From Bradyrhizobium arachidis (GTDB lineage: Bacteria; Pseudomonadota; Alphaproteobacteria; Rhizobiales; Xanthobacteraceae), in contig NZ_CP030050.1 of assembly GCF_015291705.1 (NCBI RefSeq), positions 5,022,001 through 5,086,000 of the forward strand: DNA of 64,000 bases. The letters are read 5' to 3'. The notes under the pieces were generated by a model. That model saw only the letters and a list, made by a program, of their open reading frames with translations, had not been told where the DNA came from and ran no database searches. Numbering within the stretch: the first letter of the stretch is position 1; every line of letters begins with the position of its first letter. Positions 24,155 through 34,051 of the stretch are shown one piece after another. A program made the position numbers and the translations under genes.

Positions 24155-27100
24155 ATGTCGCATTTCTTCATCAAGCGGCCGATCTTCGCCTGGGTCATCG
24201 CCATCCTGATCATGCTGGGCGGCGTGCTCGCCATCATGCGCCTGCCGATCGCGCAATATCCGCAGATTGCCCCGACCGTGGTCACGATCACGGCGACCTA
24301 TCCCGGCGCAAACGCCCAGACCGCCGAGAACTCGGTGACCAAGGTCATCGAGCAGAACATGACCGGCCTCGACCATCTGCAATACATGTCCTCGTCGAGC
24401 ACCTCGACCGGCGTCGTGCAGATCTCGCTGACCTTCACCAACGAGGCCGATGCCGACATCGCCCAGGTGCAGGTCCAGAACAAGCTCCAGCTCGCGACCC
24501 CCTTGCTGCCGCAGGTGGTGCAGCAGCAGGGCATCAAGGTCGTGAAATCGTCGGCGAGCTTCTTGATGGTGCTGGGCTTCGTCTCCGCGGACGGACGGCT
24601 CGCCGCCAGCGACATCGCCGATTACGTGGCGTCTTCGGTCAACGATCCCATCAGCCGCGTCGCCGGCGTCGGCCAGGTGACGCTGTTCGGCGCCGAATAT
24701 GCCATGCGCATCTGGCTCGATCCGGACAAGCTGACCAAATACAATCTGATGCCCGGCGACGTGATCGCGGCGATCCAGACCCAGAACACCCAGGTCACGG
24801 CCGGCCAGCTCGGCGGACTTCCGTCCGTCGGCGGCCAGCAGCTCAATGCCACCATCACCTCGCAGAGCCGCCTTCAGACCGTCGAGCAGTTCAAGGACAT
24901 CATCCTGCGCACCGCGACATCGGGCCAGACGGTCCGCATCGGCGACGTCGCGCGCGTCGAGCTCGGCTCGAAGTCCTACGATTCCACGGCGCGCTACAAC
25001 GGCAAGCCGGCGGCGGGCATGGGCATCAGCCTTGCGACCGGCGCCAATGCGGTCGCAACCTCCGAAGCGGTGAAGGCGCGCGTCGCCCAGCTCAGTGCCA
25101 CCATGCCCGAGGGGCTTCGCGTGGTCTATCCCTACGACACCACGCCCTTCGTCAAGCTGTCGATCGAGAAGGTGATCCACACCCTGTTCGAGGCGATCGC
25201 GCTCGTCTTCGTCGTGATGTTCGTGTTCCTGCAGAGCTGGCGCGCCACCATCATCCCGACCATCGCGGTGCCGGTGGTGCTGCTCGGCACCTTCGGCGTG
25301 CTCTCGCTCGCCGGCTACTCCATCAACACGCTGACGATGTTCGCTATGGTGCTGGCGATCGGCCTGCTGGTCGACGACGCCATCGTCGTGGTCGAGAATG
25401 TCGAGCGCGTGATGGTCGAAGAGCATCTCGGCCCGCGCGAGGCGACTGAAAAGTCCATGCGCGAGATCACCGGCGCGCTGGTCGGGATCGGCGTCGTGCT
25501 CTCCGCCGTGTTCATCCCGATGGCGTTCTTCAACGGCTCGGTCGGCATCATCTACCGGCAGTTCGCGCTGACCATCGTCACCGCCATGCTGCTCTCGGTG
25601 CTGGTGGCGCTGGTGCTGACGCCGGCTTTGTGCGCCACCATCCTGAAGCCGCCAAAACATCACGGCAGCCAGCGCGGCTTCTTCGGCCTGTTCAACCGCG
25701 GTTTTGACCGCATGGCGGACGGCTACCAGCGCGCGGCGGGCGGCGCCATCAGGCGCGTCGCGGGCGTGATCATCGCCTTCGCGGCGATCGTCGCCGGCAT
25801 GGTGTTCCTGTTTCAGCGGCTGCCGAGCTCGTTCCTGCCCGAGGAGGACCAGGGCACGATCATGACCCTGATCCAGCTTCCGGTCGGCGCGACCTCGGCG
25901 CGTACGCTCGAAGTCATCAAGCAGGTCGAGCATCAGTACCTCGACAACGAGAAGGATGCGGTGGAGGGCGTGTTCGCGGTCAGTGGCTTCAGCTTCGCGG
26001 GCCAGGGCCAGAATGTCGGGCTCGCCTTCGTCAGCCTGAAACCGTTCGATGAGCGCAAGCGTCCAGGCACCTCGGCGCAGGCCGTGGTCGGCCGTGCCAT
26101 GGGGGCGTTCATGAAGATCCGCGACGCCATGGTGTTCGCGGTGTTGCCGCCGTCGATTCCCGGCTTCGGCAATGCCGGCGGCTTCGACCTCTACCTCCAG
26201 GACACCGGCGGCAACGGTCACGAGGCGCTGATCCAGGCCCGTAACCAGCTGCTCGGCCAGCTCGCCGCAGACAAGCGGGTCGTGCAGGCGCGGCCGAACG
26301 GGCAGGACGACACGCCGCAATTCGATCTCGACGTCGATCAGGCCAAGGCCACTGCGCTCGGCGTCAACCTCAACGACCTCAACACCACGCTGTCGGCGGC
26401 CTGGGGCGGCGCCTATGTCAACGACTTCATCGACCGCGGCCGCGTCAAGCAGGTCTATGTGCAGAGCGATGCGCCGTTCCGCATGGACACCAGCGACATC
26501 GGCCGCTGGTATGTCCGCAATGCTTCGGGCTCGATGGTGCCGTTCTCGGCGCTCGCCACCGATCGCTGGAGCTTTGGCTCACCGCGCCTCGAACGCTACA
26601 ACGGCGTTGCCGCCGTCGAGCTCCAGGGCCAGGCGGGGCAGGGCATCAGCTCGGGCGTCGCCATGCAGGCGGTGGAGGAGCAGATGGCCAAGCTCCCCAA
26701 GGGCTACGGCCATGAATGGACCGGCCTGTCGTTCCAGGAGCGGCTCACCGGCAGCCAGACCCTGTACCTCTATTCGATCTCGCTGCTGATCGTGTTCCTC
26801 AGCCTCGCCGCACTCTATGAGAGCTGGTCGGTGCCGTTCGCGGTGATGCTGACGGTGCCGATCGGCGTGCTCGGTGCGCTGCTCGGAGCGACGTTGTTCA
26901 ACCAGGCCAACGACGTCTATTTCCAGGTCGGCCTGCTCACGACGATCGGCCTCGCTTCGAAGAACGCGATCCTGATCGTCGAATTCGCGCTGGAGCAGAT
27001 CGCGGCCGGCCGCGGCCTGGTCGAGGCCACGCTGCATGCGGCGCGCCAGCGCCTGCGTCCGATCCTGATGACCTCGCTCGCCTTCATCCTCGGCGTGCTG

Positions 27101-27298
27101 CCGCTGGCGGTGGCGACCGGCGCCGGCTCCGCCAGCCAGAACGCGGTCGGCATCGGCGTTGCCGGCGGCATGATCGCGGCAACCGTGCTCGGCATTTTCT
27201 TCGTGCCCGCGCTGTTCGTCCTGGTCCGCAAGATTTTCCCGGGCAAGCAGACGGATGCAGCCGAAAATCCCGTCGCCGTTGCGGCGCCCGCGGAATAG
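24155..27298 (+). CDS. RND efflux transporter permease (HAE1, AcrB/MexB-type)
   Basis: This gene encodes 1047 residues, the usual length for HAE1 proton-driven drug exporters. It has the N-terminal helix [20 protein letters not shown], the family start [12 protein letters not shown], the [12 protein letters not shown] segment in transmembrane helix 4 (proton relay Asp pair), a large periplasmic domain twice, and two sets of hydrophobic helices near residues 330-560 and 870-1040. It likely exports solvents, dyes or antibiotics with the adaptor encoded upstream. There is no adjacent TolC-type gene, so the outer channel must be encoded elsewhere. Confidence 0.95.
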   Translation: MSHFFIKRPIFAWVIAILIMLGGVLAIMRLPIAQYPQIAPTVVTITATYPGANAQTAENSVTKVIEQNMTGLDHLQYMSSSSTSTGVVQISLTFTNEADADIAQVQVQNKLQLATPLLPQVVQQQGIKVVKSSASFLMVLGFVSADGRLAASDIADYVASSVNDPISRVAGVGQVTLFGAEYAMRIWLDPDKLTKYNLMPGDVIAAIQTQNTQVTAGQLGGLPSVGGQQLNATITSQSRLQTVEQFKDIILRTATSGQTVRIGDVARVELGSKSYDSTARYNGKPAAGMGISLATGANAVATSEAVKARVAQLSATMPEGLRVVYPYDTTPFVKLSIEKVIHTLFEAIALVFVVMFVFLQSWRATIIPTIAVPVVLLGTFGVLSLAGYSINTLTMFAMVLAIGLLVDDAIVVVENVERVMVEEHLGPREATEKSMREITGALVGIGVVLSAVFIPMAFFNGSVGIIYRQFALTIVTAMLLSVLVALVLTPALCATILKPPKHHGSQRGFFGLFNRGFDRMADGYQRAAGGAIRRVAGVIIAFAAIVAGMVFLFQRLPSSFLPEEDQGTIMTLIQLPVGATSARTLEVIKQVEHQYLDNEKDAVEGVFAVSGFSFAGQGQNVGLAFVSLKPFDERKRPGTSAQAVVGRAMGAFMKIRDAMVFAVLPPSIPGFGNAGGFDLYLQDTGGNGHEALIQARNQLLGQLAADKRVVQARPNGQDDTPQFDLDVDQAKATALGVNLNDLNTTLSAAWGGAYVNDFIDRGRVKQVYVQSDAPFRMDTSDIGRWYVRNASGSMVPFSALATDRWSFGSPRLERYNGVAAVELQGQAGQGISSGVAMQAVEEQMAKLPKGYGHEWTGLSFQERLTGSQTLYLYSISLLIVFLSLAALYESWSVPFAVMLTVPIGVLGALLGATLFNQANDVYFQVGLLTTIGLASKNAILIVEFALEQIAAGRGLVEATLHAARQRLRPILMTSLAFILGVLPLAVATGAGSASQNAVGIGVAGGMIAATVLGIFFVPALFVLVRKIFPGKQTDAAENPVAVAAPAE

Positions 27299-27336
27299 AT
27301 CACAGGCCCGGCAGACACGCGCCGCCGGGCCTGATC
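27298..27336 (+). terminator. Hairpin after the RND gene
   Basis: GATCA-CAGGCCCGGC and GCCGGGCCTGATC form a long dyad starting on the last base of the stop codon. The T run is short (TT), so it may act as an intrinsic or a bidirectional terminator towards the convergent hydrolase gene. Confidence 0.6.
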
Positions 27337-27383
27337 TTGAAAGCTATGATCGCATCCGCATCGGGCCGGCAGCGGCGCCGATA

Positions 27384-28070
27384 TCAGCTTTTGGAGACCG
27401 CGCTCACAGCCTTGCGGATCACGTCCAGGACCACGTCCGGCTTCGACAGCATGGGGACGTGGGACGAGGTGACTTCGGTCACCGTCGCATTCATGCGCTT
27501 CGAGACGGAGCGCTGCAGCTCCGGGTGAACCGTCTGGTCCTGGGTCGCGAGCACATACCAGCTCGGCTTGGATTTCCACGCCGTGCCGTCGACCTTCTGG
27601 TTGAAGAGATCTGCCACCGGCGCGCCTTGCGTCGCATACACCAGCTTCTGCTCGGCCTCGGGCAGGTCTCCGGCAAAATGCTTGACGCCGCTTGGCTTCA
27701 GCCAGATGCGCCCTTGCGGCGCATCGAGATGGCTGAACACCTCAGTCGTCGGAAACTTGGCAAGCTGACTCTGCGAGGTTTCATCGGCATCGGGGGCGAG
27801 CGCGGCGATGTAGACCAGCGCGGCCACCCGCGGATCAGTTCCGGCGTACGTGATCAACGTGCCGCCATAGGAGTGGCCGACGAGGACCACTGGCCCTGGA
27901 ACGCGGCCAAGACATGCCGTCACCGCGGCGACGTCGGTTGCGAGTGAATCGAGGCCGTGCTGGCTCGCCATGACTTCATGACCTTCGGCCTGCAATTTCG
28001 GGATCAGCTTGCCGAAGCACGATCCGTCAGCCCAGAGGCCGTGTGCGAAAACGATGCCGGGTTTGGTCAT
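27384..28070 (-). CDS. Alpha/beta hydrolase
   Basis: This gene encodes 228 residues of the alpha/beta-hydrolase fold. The oxyanion segment FAHGLWADGS is near residue 8, the nucleophile elbow GHSYGG (Ser at about 67) is typical, and a late His is in SSHVPMLSKPD. The length and the opening KPGIVFAHGLWADGSCF match small hydrolases close to EstC/MenH-like or salicylate-esterase-like proteins. There is no signal peptide. It lies downstream of a cupin and an NAD(P)-binding gene on the same strand (gaps 166 and 46 bp) and may share their transcript. Confidence 0.88.
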   Translation of the reverse strand: MTKPGIVFAHGLWADGSCFGKLIPKLQAEGHEVMASQHGLDSLATDVAAVTACLGRVPGPVVLVGHSYGGTLITYAGTDPRVAALVYIAALAPDADETSQSQLAKFPTTEVFSHLDAPQGRIWLKPSGVKHFAGDLPEAEQKLVYATQGAPVADLFNQKVDGTAWKSKPSWYVLATQDQTVHPELQRSVSKRMNATVTEVTSSHVPMLSKPDVVLDVIRKAVSAVSKS

Positions 28071-28236
28071 GATGGTCTCCGTTGGCTGCTTGAGGGCGAG
28101 CGCATGTGCGCGTGAAGCGTGGAGCAGGGGAGCTTCACGCTAACGCGCCATCAATTCAGCCGACAGAGGGGGCTAGGGATAATCGGGCGAACGCGAAATT
28201 GCGGCCGAGCGGGCGTGGCGGCCCTCGGCCCGCGCT

Positions 28237-28653
28237 CTACTTCGCCATCGGCATCACCAGTTCCGTGTCGGCTGTATCCAGCACGAACACCGCGAGCAGC
28301 TTCGCGGGCTCGCTATCACTGGCATTGGCGCTGACGGCATGACGGTCGCCGGGCCGTTCGGAAAAATTCTCGCCCTTGCGATAGACCTTGGCGGGGCCGT
28401 CATTGACTTGGCTGCGGATCGCGCCTTCCAGCACGGTGGCATAGATGAACGCGGAGCGCGGGTGCATGTGGGCCGGCGAGGAGCCGCCAGGACCATATTC
28501 GACCAGCACGCCCTTCATGCTCTTGCCCGGGACGTTGGGCAGCGTCTGGTCGAAAACGACCGTGATCTTCGCAGGCGACGCTGCCGTCTCGGCTGCATGG
28601 GCCGCCATGAAAGTCGCGGCATAAACCGCGGCTGCGATCAGCAATCTGCGCAT
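28237..28653 (-). CDS. Exported cupin-domain protein
   Basis: This gene encodes 138 residues: a signal peptide (MRRLLIAAAVYAATFMAAHA), then a single cupin with G-x-x-x-S-P-A-H-M-H-P-R (motif 1, two His) and a shorter motif 2 (F-S-E-R-P-G-D-R-H-A-V-S). The metal His pair suggests a periplasmic small-molecule or metal-binding role. It has a GTAGTCC upstream with little ribosome site. It stands between the NAD(P)-binding and hydrolase genes on the same strand. Confidence 0.85.
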   Translation of the reverse strand: MRRLLIAAAVYAATFMAAHAAETAASPAKITVVFDQTLPNVPGKSMKGVLVEYGPGGSSPAHMHPRSAFIYATVLEGAIRSQVNDGPAKVYRKGENFSERPGDRHAVSANASDSEPAKLLAVFVLDTADTELVMPMAK

Positions 28654-28699
28654 GGGTAGTCCTTCATTGTGGTTGCAGTGGCCGCGGGATCGCGGATGC

Positions 28700-29443
28700 T
28701 CAGGCCGTCGCCAGCCATGTCGCGAGCGACGTTTTCCCGAGACGTGCCTCGCCGAGCGGGACCAGCGAAGTGTCCGCGATGGGAGAGCCATAATATCCTG
28801 CCTTCGCGTCACCCACGACCGGACGGCTGTCGCCGGCCGCTTTCAGACGGCGCGCAACGAACTCGTTGAAGGGCGCCTTTTCAGGTCCCGCGATATCGAT
28901 CGTGCCGTTCAACGGCCGGCCCGTTGCGACCTCGGCGAGGGCAGCGGCCACGTCGTCGGATGCGATCGGCTGGAACGCCGCCGATGGGACGACGATCCGG
29001 CCTTCGGCCGCGCCCGACTCCGCGATGGCGCCGAGGAATTCGAAGAACTGGGTGGCGCGCACGATCGAGTAGGGGACCGACGATGCCTTGACGATGGTCT
29101 CCTGCGCGAGCTTGGCGCGGAAATAGGCGATGTCGGGCGACCGATCCGTGCCGACGATCGACAGCGCGACGTGATGTTTGACGCCCGCTGCGGCCTCTGT
29201 CGTCCCGAGGTTCTTGCTCGATCGCTCGAAGAATTCGAGCACGGCCGCAGGCTCCCAGGACGGCGCGTTGGCGACATCGACGACGACGTCGGCACCGGTC
29301 AGCACCGCTGCGAGGCCTTCCCCGGTCACCGCGTTCACGCCCGATTTTGGCGAGGCCGCCACCGCCTCATGGCCCTTTTGCTGCAGCTTCGCCACGAGCT
29401 TGGATCCGATCAATCCGGTCCCACCGATCACGACGATCTTCAT
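28700..29443 (-). CDS. NAD(P)-binding oxidoreductase (atypical SDR, NmrA-like)
   Basis: This gene encodes 247 residues beginning with the Rossmann motif KIVVIGGTGLIGSKL. It lacks the classical YxxxK catalytic pair and resembles NAD(P)H-binding and NmrA-like proteins that sense or bind NAD(P). The middle has SIVGTDRSPDIAYFRAKLAQE, a typical segment of this family. The start at 29443 is selected because the upstream six codons are outside the Rossmann fold. It is the first gene of a minus-strand group of three small enzymes. Confidence 0.88.
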   Translation of the reverse strand: MKIVVIGGTGLIGSKLVAKLQQKGHEAVAASPKSGVNAVTGEGLAAVLTGADVVVDVANAPSWEPAAVLEFFERSSKNLGTTEAAAGVKHHVALSIVGTDRSPDIAYFRAKLAQETIVKASSVPYSIVRATQFFEFLGAIAESGAAEGRIVVPSAAFQPIASDDVAAALAEVATGRPLNGTIDIAGPEKAPFNEFVARRLKAAGDSRPVVGDAKAGYYGSPIADTSLVPLGEARLGKTSLATWLATA

Positions 29444-29518
29444 GGCATGTCTCCTTGGCACTGCGTGAGCTTCAGATGACTAGGACAGCCGGCCTGACGC
29501 TCTCAAGCCGGTCTGCGT

Positions 29519-29545
29519 CATCTGGAAAGTATCTTACGCCAGATG
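29519..29545. promoter_or_regulatory. Possible operator dyad upstream of the NAD(P)-binding gene
   Basis: CATCTGG and CCAGATG are separated by 13 bp (AAAGTATCTTACG). The dyad lies 76 bp upstream of the 29443 start and on the other side 77 bp after the LysR stop. The binding factor is unknown; the inner GTATCTTAC resembles HxlR-type sites only loosely. Confidence 0.35.
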
Positions 29546-29621
29546 CGACTGAGGCTCTTGCCTGGAACGGGCCAGCCTTGCCGAAAAATGCTCCAGACCG
29601 ATGGTTCCGGACGGCGCCCGC

Positions 29622-30566
29622 TTAAAGCTCGGACGCGAGCTGCGCGACCTGTTCGCGCAGCCAGGTGTGAGCCGGATCGTGATCGTAAGAGGCGTGCCAG
29701 AGCAGCGAGACCGTGACGTCGCGCAGCTCGATGGGCAGAGGGCTGATGCTGAGCCCCAGCTCGGTGGCAAAGCGGCGCGCCAGCCGCGAGTGTATCGTTA
29801 CGATGACCGGCGCGCGCGCCACCAATGACGGCACGGTGAGAAAGCGCGGCGTGGTCAGGGCGACGGACCGGCGCAAGCCGAGCTTCTCCAGCGCATCGTC
29901 GACAATGCCCCGTGGATTGCGCGCGGGCCGCAGGCTGGTCAGCACATGCGGCAGCCGCACATAGTCGTCGAGCGAGATCGGAGGCTCGATCCCGGTCTTC
30001 TCGGCATCGAACATGCACACATAGCTCTCGCTGAACAGCTTGCGGCGCTTGTGGTGGAGCTGTCCCTGCTGGAATGCGTCAAAGCCGATGGCGAGGTCCA
30101 TCTCGTCGGCATCGAGCTCGTCGAGCAGGCGCGAGGCGTCGAAATTGTAGAGCCGCAGGTGAATGCCGGGCGCGACGTTGCGCATGCGCGCCAGCAGCGC
30201 CGGCATGATCAGGACCTCCATGCTGTCAGGCAAGCCGAACCTGAACGTTCGCACCGCTGTTGCCGGATCGAAGGCCTGCTCGCGCGACACCAGCGCTTCG
30301 ACCTGGGCCAGCATCGACTGCACCGGCTCGAGCAACGTCACCGCGCGCGGCGTGAGGCGCATGCCGTCGGGCCCCCGCGTCAGCAGCTCGTCGCTGAACA
30401 GCTCCCGCAGACGCGCGAGGTTGTGGCTCATCGCGGACTGGCCGATGCCGACCCGCGTTGCAGCCCGCGTGACGTTCCGCTCGGTGAGCAGCGCGCCGAG
30501 ATGGACAAGGAGATTCAGGTCGATACGACCAAGATTGACAGCATCGATACCCATTATCGACCCCAT
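29622..30566 (-). CDS. LysR family transcriptional regulator
   Basis: This gene encodes 314 residues from MGSIMGIDAV. The N-terminal HTH is visible as RIDLNLLVHLGALLTERNVT and TRVGIGQSAMSHNLARLR; the C-terminal substrate-binding domain runs to residue 305. An in-frame ATG 12 bp further (30554) is an alternative start. It resembles NodD-type LysR members, with M-E-V-L-I-M-P-A-L in the effector domain. It is divergent from the exported small protein gene at 30657, with a TTGATCAA palindrome at 30571-30578 between, and upstream of the NAD(P)-binding gene on the same strand. Confidence 0.92.
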   Translation of the reverse strand: MGSIMGIDAVNLGRIDLNLLVHLGALLTERNVTRAATRVGIGQSAMSHNLARLRELFSDELLTRGPDGMRLTPRAVTLLEPVQSMLAQVEALVSREQAFDPATAVRTFRFGLPDSMEVLIMPALLARMRNVAPGIHLRLYNFDASRLLDELDADEMDLAIGFDAFQQGQLHHKRRKLFSESYVCMFDAEKTGIEPPISLDDYVRLPHVLTSLRPARNPRGIVDDALEKLGLRRSVALTTPRFLTVPSLVARAPVIVTIHSRLARRFATELGLSISPLPIELRDVTVSLLWHASYDHDPAHTWLREQVAQLASEL

Positions 30567-30656
30567 CTGTTTGATCAATGATCTTAGCCTGCCCATGTCC
30601 TGCCGCAAGGGAGCAGGCGGACATCGCGCCCGCCGCCCAAACCAACGGAGGGTCGC

Positions 30657-30983
30657 ATGTCGATCCGCAGCACACTTCTCGCAGCCGCCTTCACCATCGC
30701 TTCTCTGGGAGCCGCTCACGCCGCCGGGCTGAAGCCGATCGAGGGCAGCAGCATCCGTCTCGGCGAACTCACGGGCGTTGCCTATTACACCGTCGAGCCC
30801 GCCGGATTCCGCGTCGTCACCACGCTTGCGCAGGGCGAGGCCGGGACGCCGATCCGCTTCGTGTCGGTGCTGGCGTCGGGCCAGCGCGTCCTTCTCTCGA
30901 CGCCGATGGAGGCAAGCGCGCTGGAGATCAGCCGGACCGGCGATCGGCTGACCATCCGCAATCCGAACGCGATCTCGAACTGA
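30657..30983 (+). CDS. Small exported protein of unknown function
   Basis: This gene encodes 108 residues: a signal peptide ending GAAHA (residues 1-21), then a short all-beta-like sequence with VVTTLAQGEAGTPIRFVSVLASGQRV. The repeated small residues and the absence of Cys suggest a periplasmic beta-sandwich. It starts after GGAGG (30646-30650). It is divergent from the LysR gene and upstream of the SRPBCC frameshifted gene with a 16 bp gap, so all three may be linked. Confidence 0.75.
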   Translation: MSIRSTLLAAAFTIASLGAAHAAGLKPIEGSSIRLGELTGVAYYTVEPAGFRVVTTLAQGEAGTPIRFVSVLASGQRVLLSTPMEASALEISRTGDRLTIRNPNAISN

Positions 30984-30999
30984 ATCCCGGGAGCCGGCG

Positions 31000-31472
31000 A
31001 TGTCCACGATCCGTCTGCATCGAACCACCACCTTGACCCCGGAGAGGTACATCGCCGCGCTCACCGATTTCGGTCCCGATCGCTCCCATGTGTTCAGCAA
31101 CAGTGCCGATGAGTATCTCGAACTGCATCATCTCGGCCCGACGCGCGCCGACGTGACGGAAGGCTCGCGCGGTATCTGGGAGCGGTTGCATTACGACTGG
31201 TCCAACCCCAACCGCGTCGTGCTGACGACGATCGATCCAATGTGTGGGGCGGCGCGTCGGGCCACACCTACAATTTCACGCGGCGGCGCGACGGGATGAC
31301 CGACATCGACGTCGTCGTCGTGCGCGAAGGCAAGAACCTCAAGGGCTGGATCCTCGGCCTCGTGCTCGGCACCATCGGCAGAGGCGTCCTCGAACGAGCG
31401 TTCGAGAACTCCGTCCAGGCGATCGAAAGCCGGAACGTCATTTCAGGTCGTTTCGGAAGAGCCGCCGTTTAG
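31000..31472 (+). pseudogene. SRPBCC family protein, frameshifted
   Basis: The N-terminal part (31000 to about 31236) encodes MSTIRLHRTTTLTPERY up to NRVVLTTIDP. The sequence then continues in another frame as NVWGGASGHTYNF and on to NLKGWILGLVLGTIGRGVLERAFENS, which is the C-terminal START-like (SRPBCC) helix. Inserting one base near 31236 restores a single product of about 156 residues that keeps DPNVWGG. The original frame instead ends at 31299. It is a single-base deletion, real or sequence error. The intact family binds hydrophobic ligands or acts with polyketide/Aha1-like enzymes. Confidence 0.8.
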
Positions 31473-31596
31473 TCAAAAAGCCCGACCGAATTGCACCGAG
31501 TACAATGTTCTTATTGTACTGAGGTATGTATCGGCTCATAGTCCGGGCAATCAGAACATTGCACCGCGTTCGCCCGGGACTACGGAGCTCACGAAA

Positions 31597-31716
31597 ATGA
31601 CCGTCAGTTATCTCGACCTGTTTCTCGGATTCCTCGGCTTGGTGTTTGGCGTGCCCTCGGCGCTGCCCGGCCTGTTTTTCCGGAGCGAGGACACCTCACG
31701 CCGGCGGGCTTCGTAG
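31597..31716 (+). CDS. Possible small hydrophobic peptide (39 aa)
   Basis: ATG at 31597 opens a 39-residue frame, with hydrophobic residues 5-28 (LDLFLGFLGLVFG) and a charged tail (SEDTSRRRAS). A GGAG at 31584-31587 sits about 10 bp upstream. It lies 46 bp before the TauE gene start and could be a leader peptide or an unrelated small protein. The evidence is weak. Confidence 0.35.
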   Translation: MTVSYLDLFLGFLGLVFGVPSALPGLFFRSEDTSRRRAS

Positions 31717-31762
31717 AGAAAGCGAGGGGTGGGATCAGCCAAATCGTGTCGGAGATGCCGAT

Positions 31763-32521
31763 ATGGAATTGACGGTCACCACCATCCTCATCGCCTTCGC
31801 CGGCGTGTTCCTGATCTGCTTCATGAAGGGCGCCTTCGGCGGCGGCTTCTCCATCGTTGGCATTCCGCTGTTGTCCTTCGTGATGGACCCGGTGACCGCC
31901 GGCGGCCTGCTCGCGCCGTTGTTCATCGCGATGGACCTGTTCGCGCTGCGCTACTGGAAGCCGTCGACCTGGTCGAAGCCGGACCTCGCGCTGCTGCTGC
32001 CCGGGCTGCTGATTGGCATCGGGCTCGGCTATGGCCTGTTCCGCGTGCTCGACCATCGCGCCGTCGCGATCGTGATGGCGGTCGTCACCCTGGTCTTTGT
32101 CGGGCTGTGGTTCTTCAGCGATCCGAAGGTGATCATCCGCCCGCGCTCGAAGCCGAAGGCGGTCGCCGCCGGCCTCGCCTCTGGTGTCACGACCATGGTG
32201 GCGCATTCAGGCGGACCGCCGCTGGCGATGTATCTGCTGCCGCTCGGCCTCAGCAAGGAGGTCTATGCGGGGACGACGAGCCTGTTCTTCACCGTCGGCA
32301 ACGCCACCAAGGCCGTGCCGTGGCTGCTGCTGGTGCGCCCCAGTGGCAACGTCTGGATCGTGATGGCGATCTGTCTGTTCGCCATTCCGGCCGGCGTCTG
32401 GCTCGGCTGGCGCCTGCACGGAAAGCTCGATCAGCAGCAGATTTTTCGCGCCTGCTACGGATTGCTCGTGGTCACTGCGCTCAAGCTGTTGTGGGACGGC
32501 GTCTCCGGCTATCTCGCCTGA
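31763..32521 (+). CDS. Sulfite exporter TauE/SafE family permease
   Basis: This gene encodes 252 residues with about eight hydrophobic helices. The family signature FMKGAFGGGFSIVGIPLLSF opens the first repeat, and S-G-V-T-T-M-V-A-H-S-G-G-P-P-L opens the second; both are typical of TauE/SafE. Proteins of this type export sulfite, sulfoacetate or taurine-derived sulfonates or related anions. Neighbours give no direct link to sulfur, but a sulfatase cluster is 20 kb downstream. The start is the first ATG before the first helix. Confidence 0.92.
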   Translation: MELTVTTILIAFAGVFLICFMKGAFGGGFSIVGIPLLSFVMDPVTAGGLLAPLFIAMDLFALRYWKPSTWSKPDLALLLPGLLIGIGLGYGLFRVLDHRAVAIVMAVVTLVFVGLWFFSDPKVIIRPRSKPKAVAAGLASGVTTMVAHSGGPPLAMYLLPLGLSKEVYAGTTSLFFTVGNATKAVPWLLLVRPSGNVWIVMAICLFAIPAGVWLGWRLHGKLDQQQIFRACYGLLVVTALKLLWDGVSGYLA

Positions 32522-32537
32522 GGGATACGCGCGCTGG

Positions 32538-33827
32538 TCAATTCGGGCCCAATCGCGAACCGCCGATGCGGTTGTATTCGGCAAGAAAATAGTCGTTTGG
32601 AAGATGGCCGTCGCTGTTGCGCGAGCATTCCTTCTTCAAGCCATTGAGAAAGAACATCTCGTGCGCGCGATGGTGTTTGGCTTCGATCGGGCCTCGCGGT
32701 TCCAGCTCGAACAGGCCATTGACGTGTCCTGCCACGGTCTCCGAGACGTTGATCCGTCCGACAACGCCGAAGGCTTCCATGAACCATGCGGTGTTGACCG
32801 CGTCGCCCCAGATATCGAAGGTCATCCTGCGGTTGCCGACGACACCAGAAATGACCGGCCCGGTATGGATGCCGATGCGCAATTGCAAGGCCTGGTCTCC
32901 GCTGGCCTGGCCCTGCGCCTCCAGATGGTCCAGCCGGACGCGCATCTCCAGCGCCGCCAGGCAGACATCGATCGGGTGGCGTCGATCGGGCGAAAGGACG
33001 CCGGCGACCGCCATGTAGGCATCGCCCATGGTCTTGACCTTCTCCAGCCCGTGTCGGGCGCCGATCTCGTCCAGGGTCGAGAAACAGCGATCGAGGAGGT
33101 TGATGAGCCGCGCCGGCTCGGTTCGTTCGGCGAGCAGCGTGAAGCCTTGGATATCCGCGAACAGGATGGTCGCGGACCGCGTGTATCTGGGCCGGACCCT
33201 GCCGCTGCGCCTCAGCTCGTCGGCGATCGGCGCCGGCAGGACATTGCGCAGCAGATCCTCGGCGCGCGCCCGCTCTGCGGCGGCCTCCAGTCGTGCCTGC
33301 TCCATATCCCTGATCGTCCGGCCGTACTCGATCAGCTTCCGGCGCAGCTCGAGTTGCGCCAGCACCTGACGGGACAGCATCCGGAGCGCCTCTGTCTGCT
33401 CGAATGACAGCCGCCGCGGCTCGAAGTCCATCACGCAGAGCGTGCCGAGCGCATAGCCCTCGTCGGTGATCAGCGGCATGCCGCAATAGAAGCGGCAGGG
33501 CGGCGTCAGCATGACCATCGGGCTGTTCTCGAAGCGCGGATCGGATTTCAGGTCGGGCACGACGAGCAGCTCGGCGCCGCAGATCGTCGTCGTGCAAACC
33601 GCGCTCGCGCGGGGCGCGTCGGTGACTTCGGCCGGCAGGCCGTATCTTGCCTTGAGCCAACGCCGCTCATCATCGATGAAGCTGATATAGGACACCGGGC
33701 AACCGCATATCTGCGCCGCAAGCTGGGTGATCTCGTCGTAAGCGGATTCCGGCGCGCTATCGACGATGTCGAGCGCGTGCAGGGCGGCCAGACGTTCAGT
33801 CTCGTTTGCGGCGGCCGGTGAGGGCAT
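32538..33827 (-). CDS. GAF-domain class III adenylate/guanylate cyclase-like protein
   Basis: This gene encodes 429 residues: a GAF domain (about 5-165), a short coiled linker (165-205) and a class III nucleotide cyclase domain (about 215-390). Metal-binding Asp225 (FADIQGF) and Asp269 (KTMGD), Lys265 and Asp338 (adenine contacts) are present, but the transition-state arginine of N-x3-R is replaced by Phe349 (N345-T-A-W-F). Canonical activity is therefore doubtful. It is cytoplasmic: no membrane segments. It is convergent with the TauE gene (16 bp gap). Confidence 0.85.
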   Translation of the reverse strand: MPSPAAANETERLAALHALDIVDSAPESAYDEITQLAAQICGCPVSYISFIDDERRWLKARYGLPAEVTDAPRASAVCTTTICGAELLVVPDLKSDPRFENSPMVMLTPPCRFYCGMPLITDEGYALGTLCVMDFEPRRLSFEQTEALRMLSRQVLAQLELRRKLIEYGRTIRDMEQARLEAAAERARAEDLLRNVLPAPIADELRRSGRVRPRYTRSATILFADIQGFTLLAERTEPARLINLLDRCFSTLDEIGARHGLEKVKTMGDAYMAVAGVLSPDRRHPIDVCLAALEMRVRLDHLEAQGQASGDQALQLRIGIHTGPVISGVVGNRRMTFDIWGDAVNTAWFMEAFGVVGRINVSETVAGHVNGLFELEPRGPIEAKHHRAHEMFFLNGLKKECSRNSDGHLPNDYFLAEYNRIGGSRLGPN

Positions 33828-34051
33828 GCTGGTCTCCGCGTCTGGAGAACCTGAAAGGAGAATCCGAGACAGGCCTTCCGCTCATTTGGGAAGCCCCACA
33901 GGCGCGGCAAGTGGCGGCCGCCGTGGTGGGACGAGCGTGGTTCCATCATCACGCATCCTTGGCACGCGCTGGAAGGAACGTTGCGGCATCGGGCGGGTTC
34001 GCACCCGCTGCAAGTCAATGTGTCGCAACCCTATCCGCGGAGGGAACCGCC

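Noticed and set aside
23690..26320. A long frame antisense to the RND gene
   Set aside because: The product is dominated by Asp, His and Arg runs and matches no fold; the opposite strand encodes a complete HAE1 pump.
24155..27298. Missing TolC gene next to the RND pump as a sign of damage
   Set aside because: Many pumps share an outer-membrane channel encoded elsewhere, so absence here is not evidence of decay.
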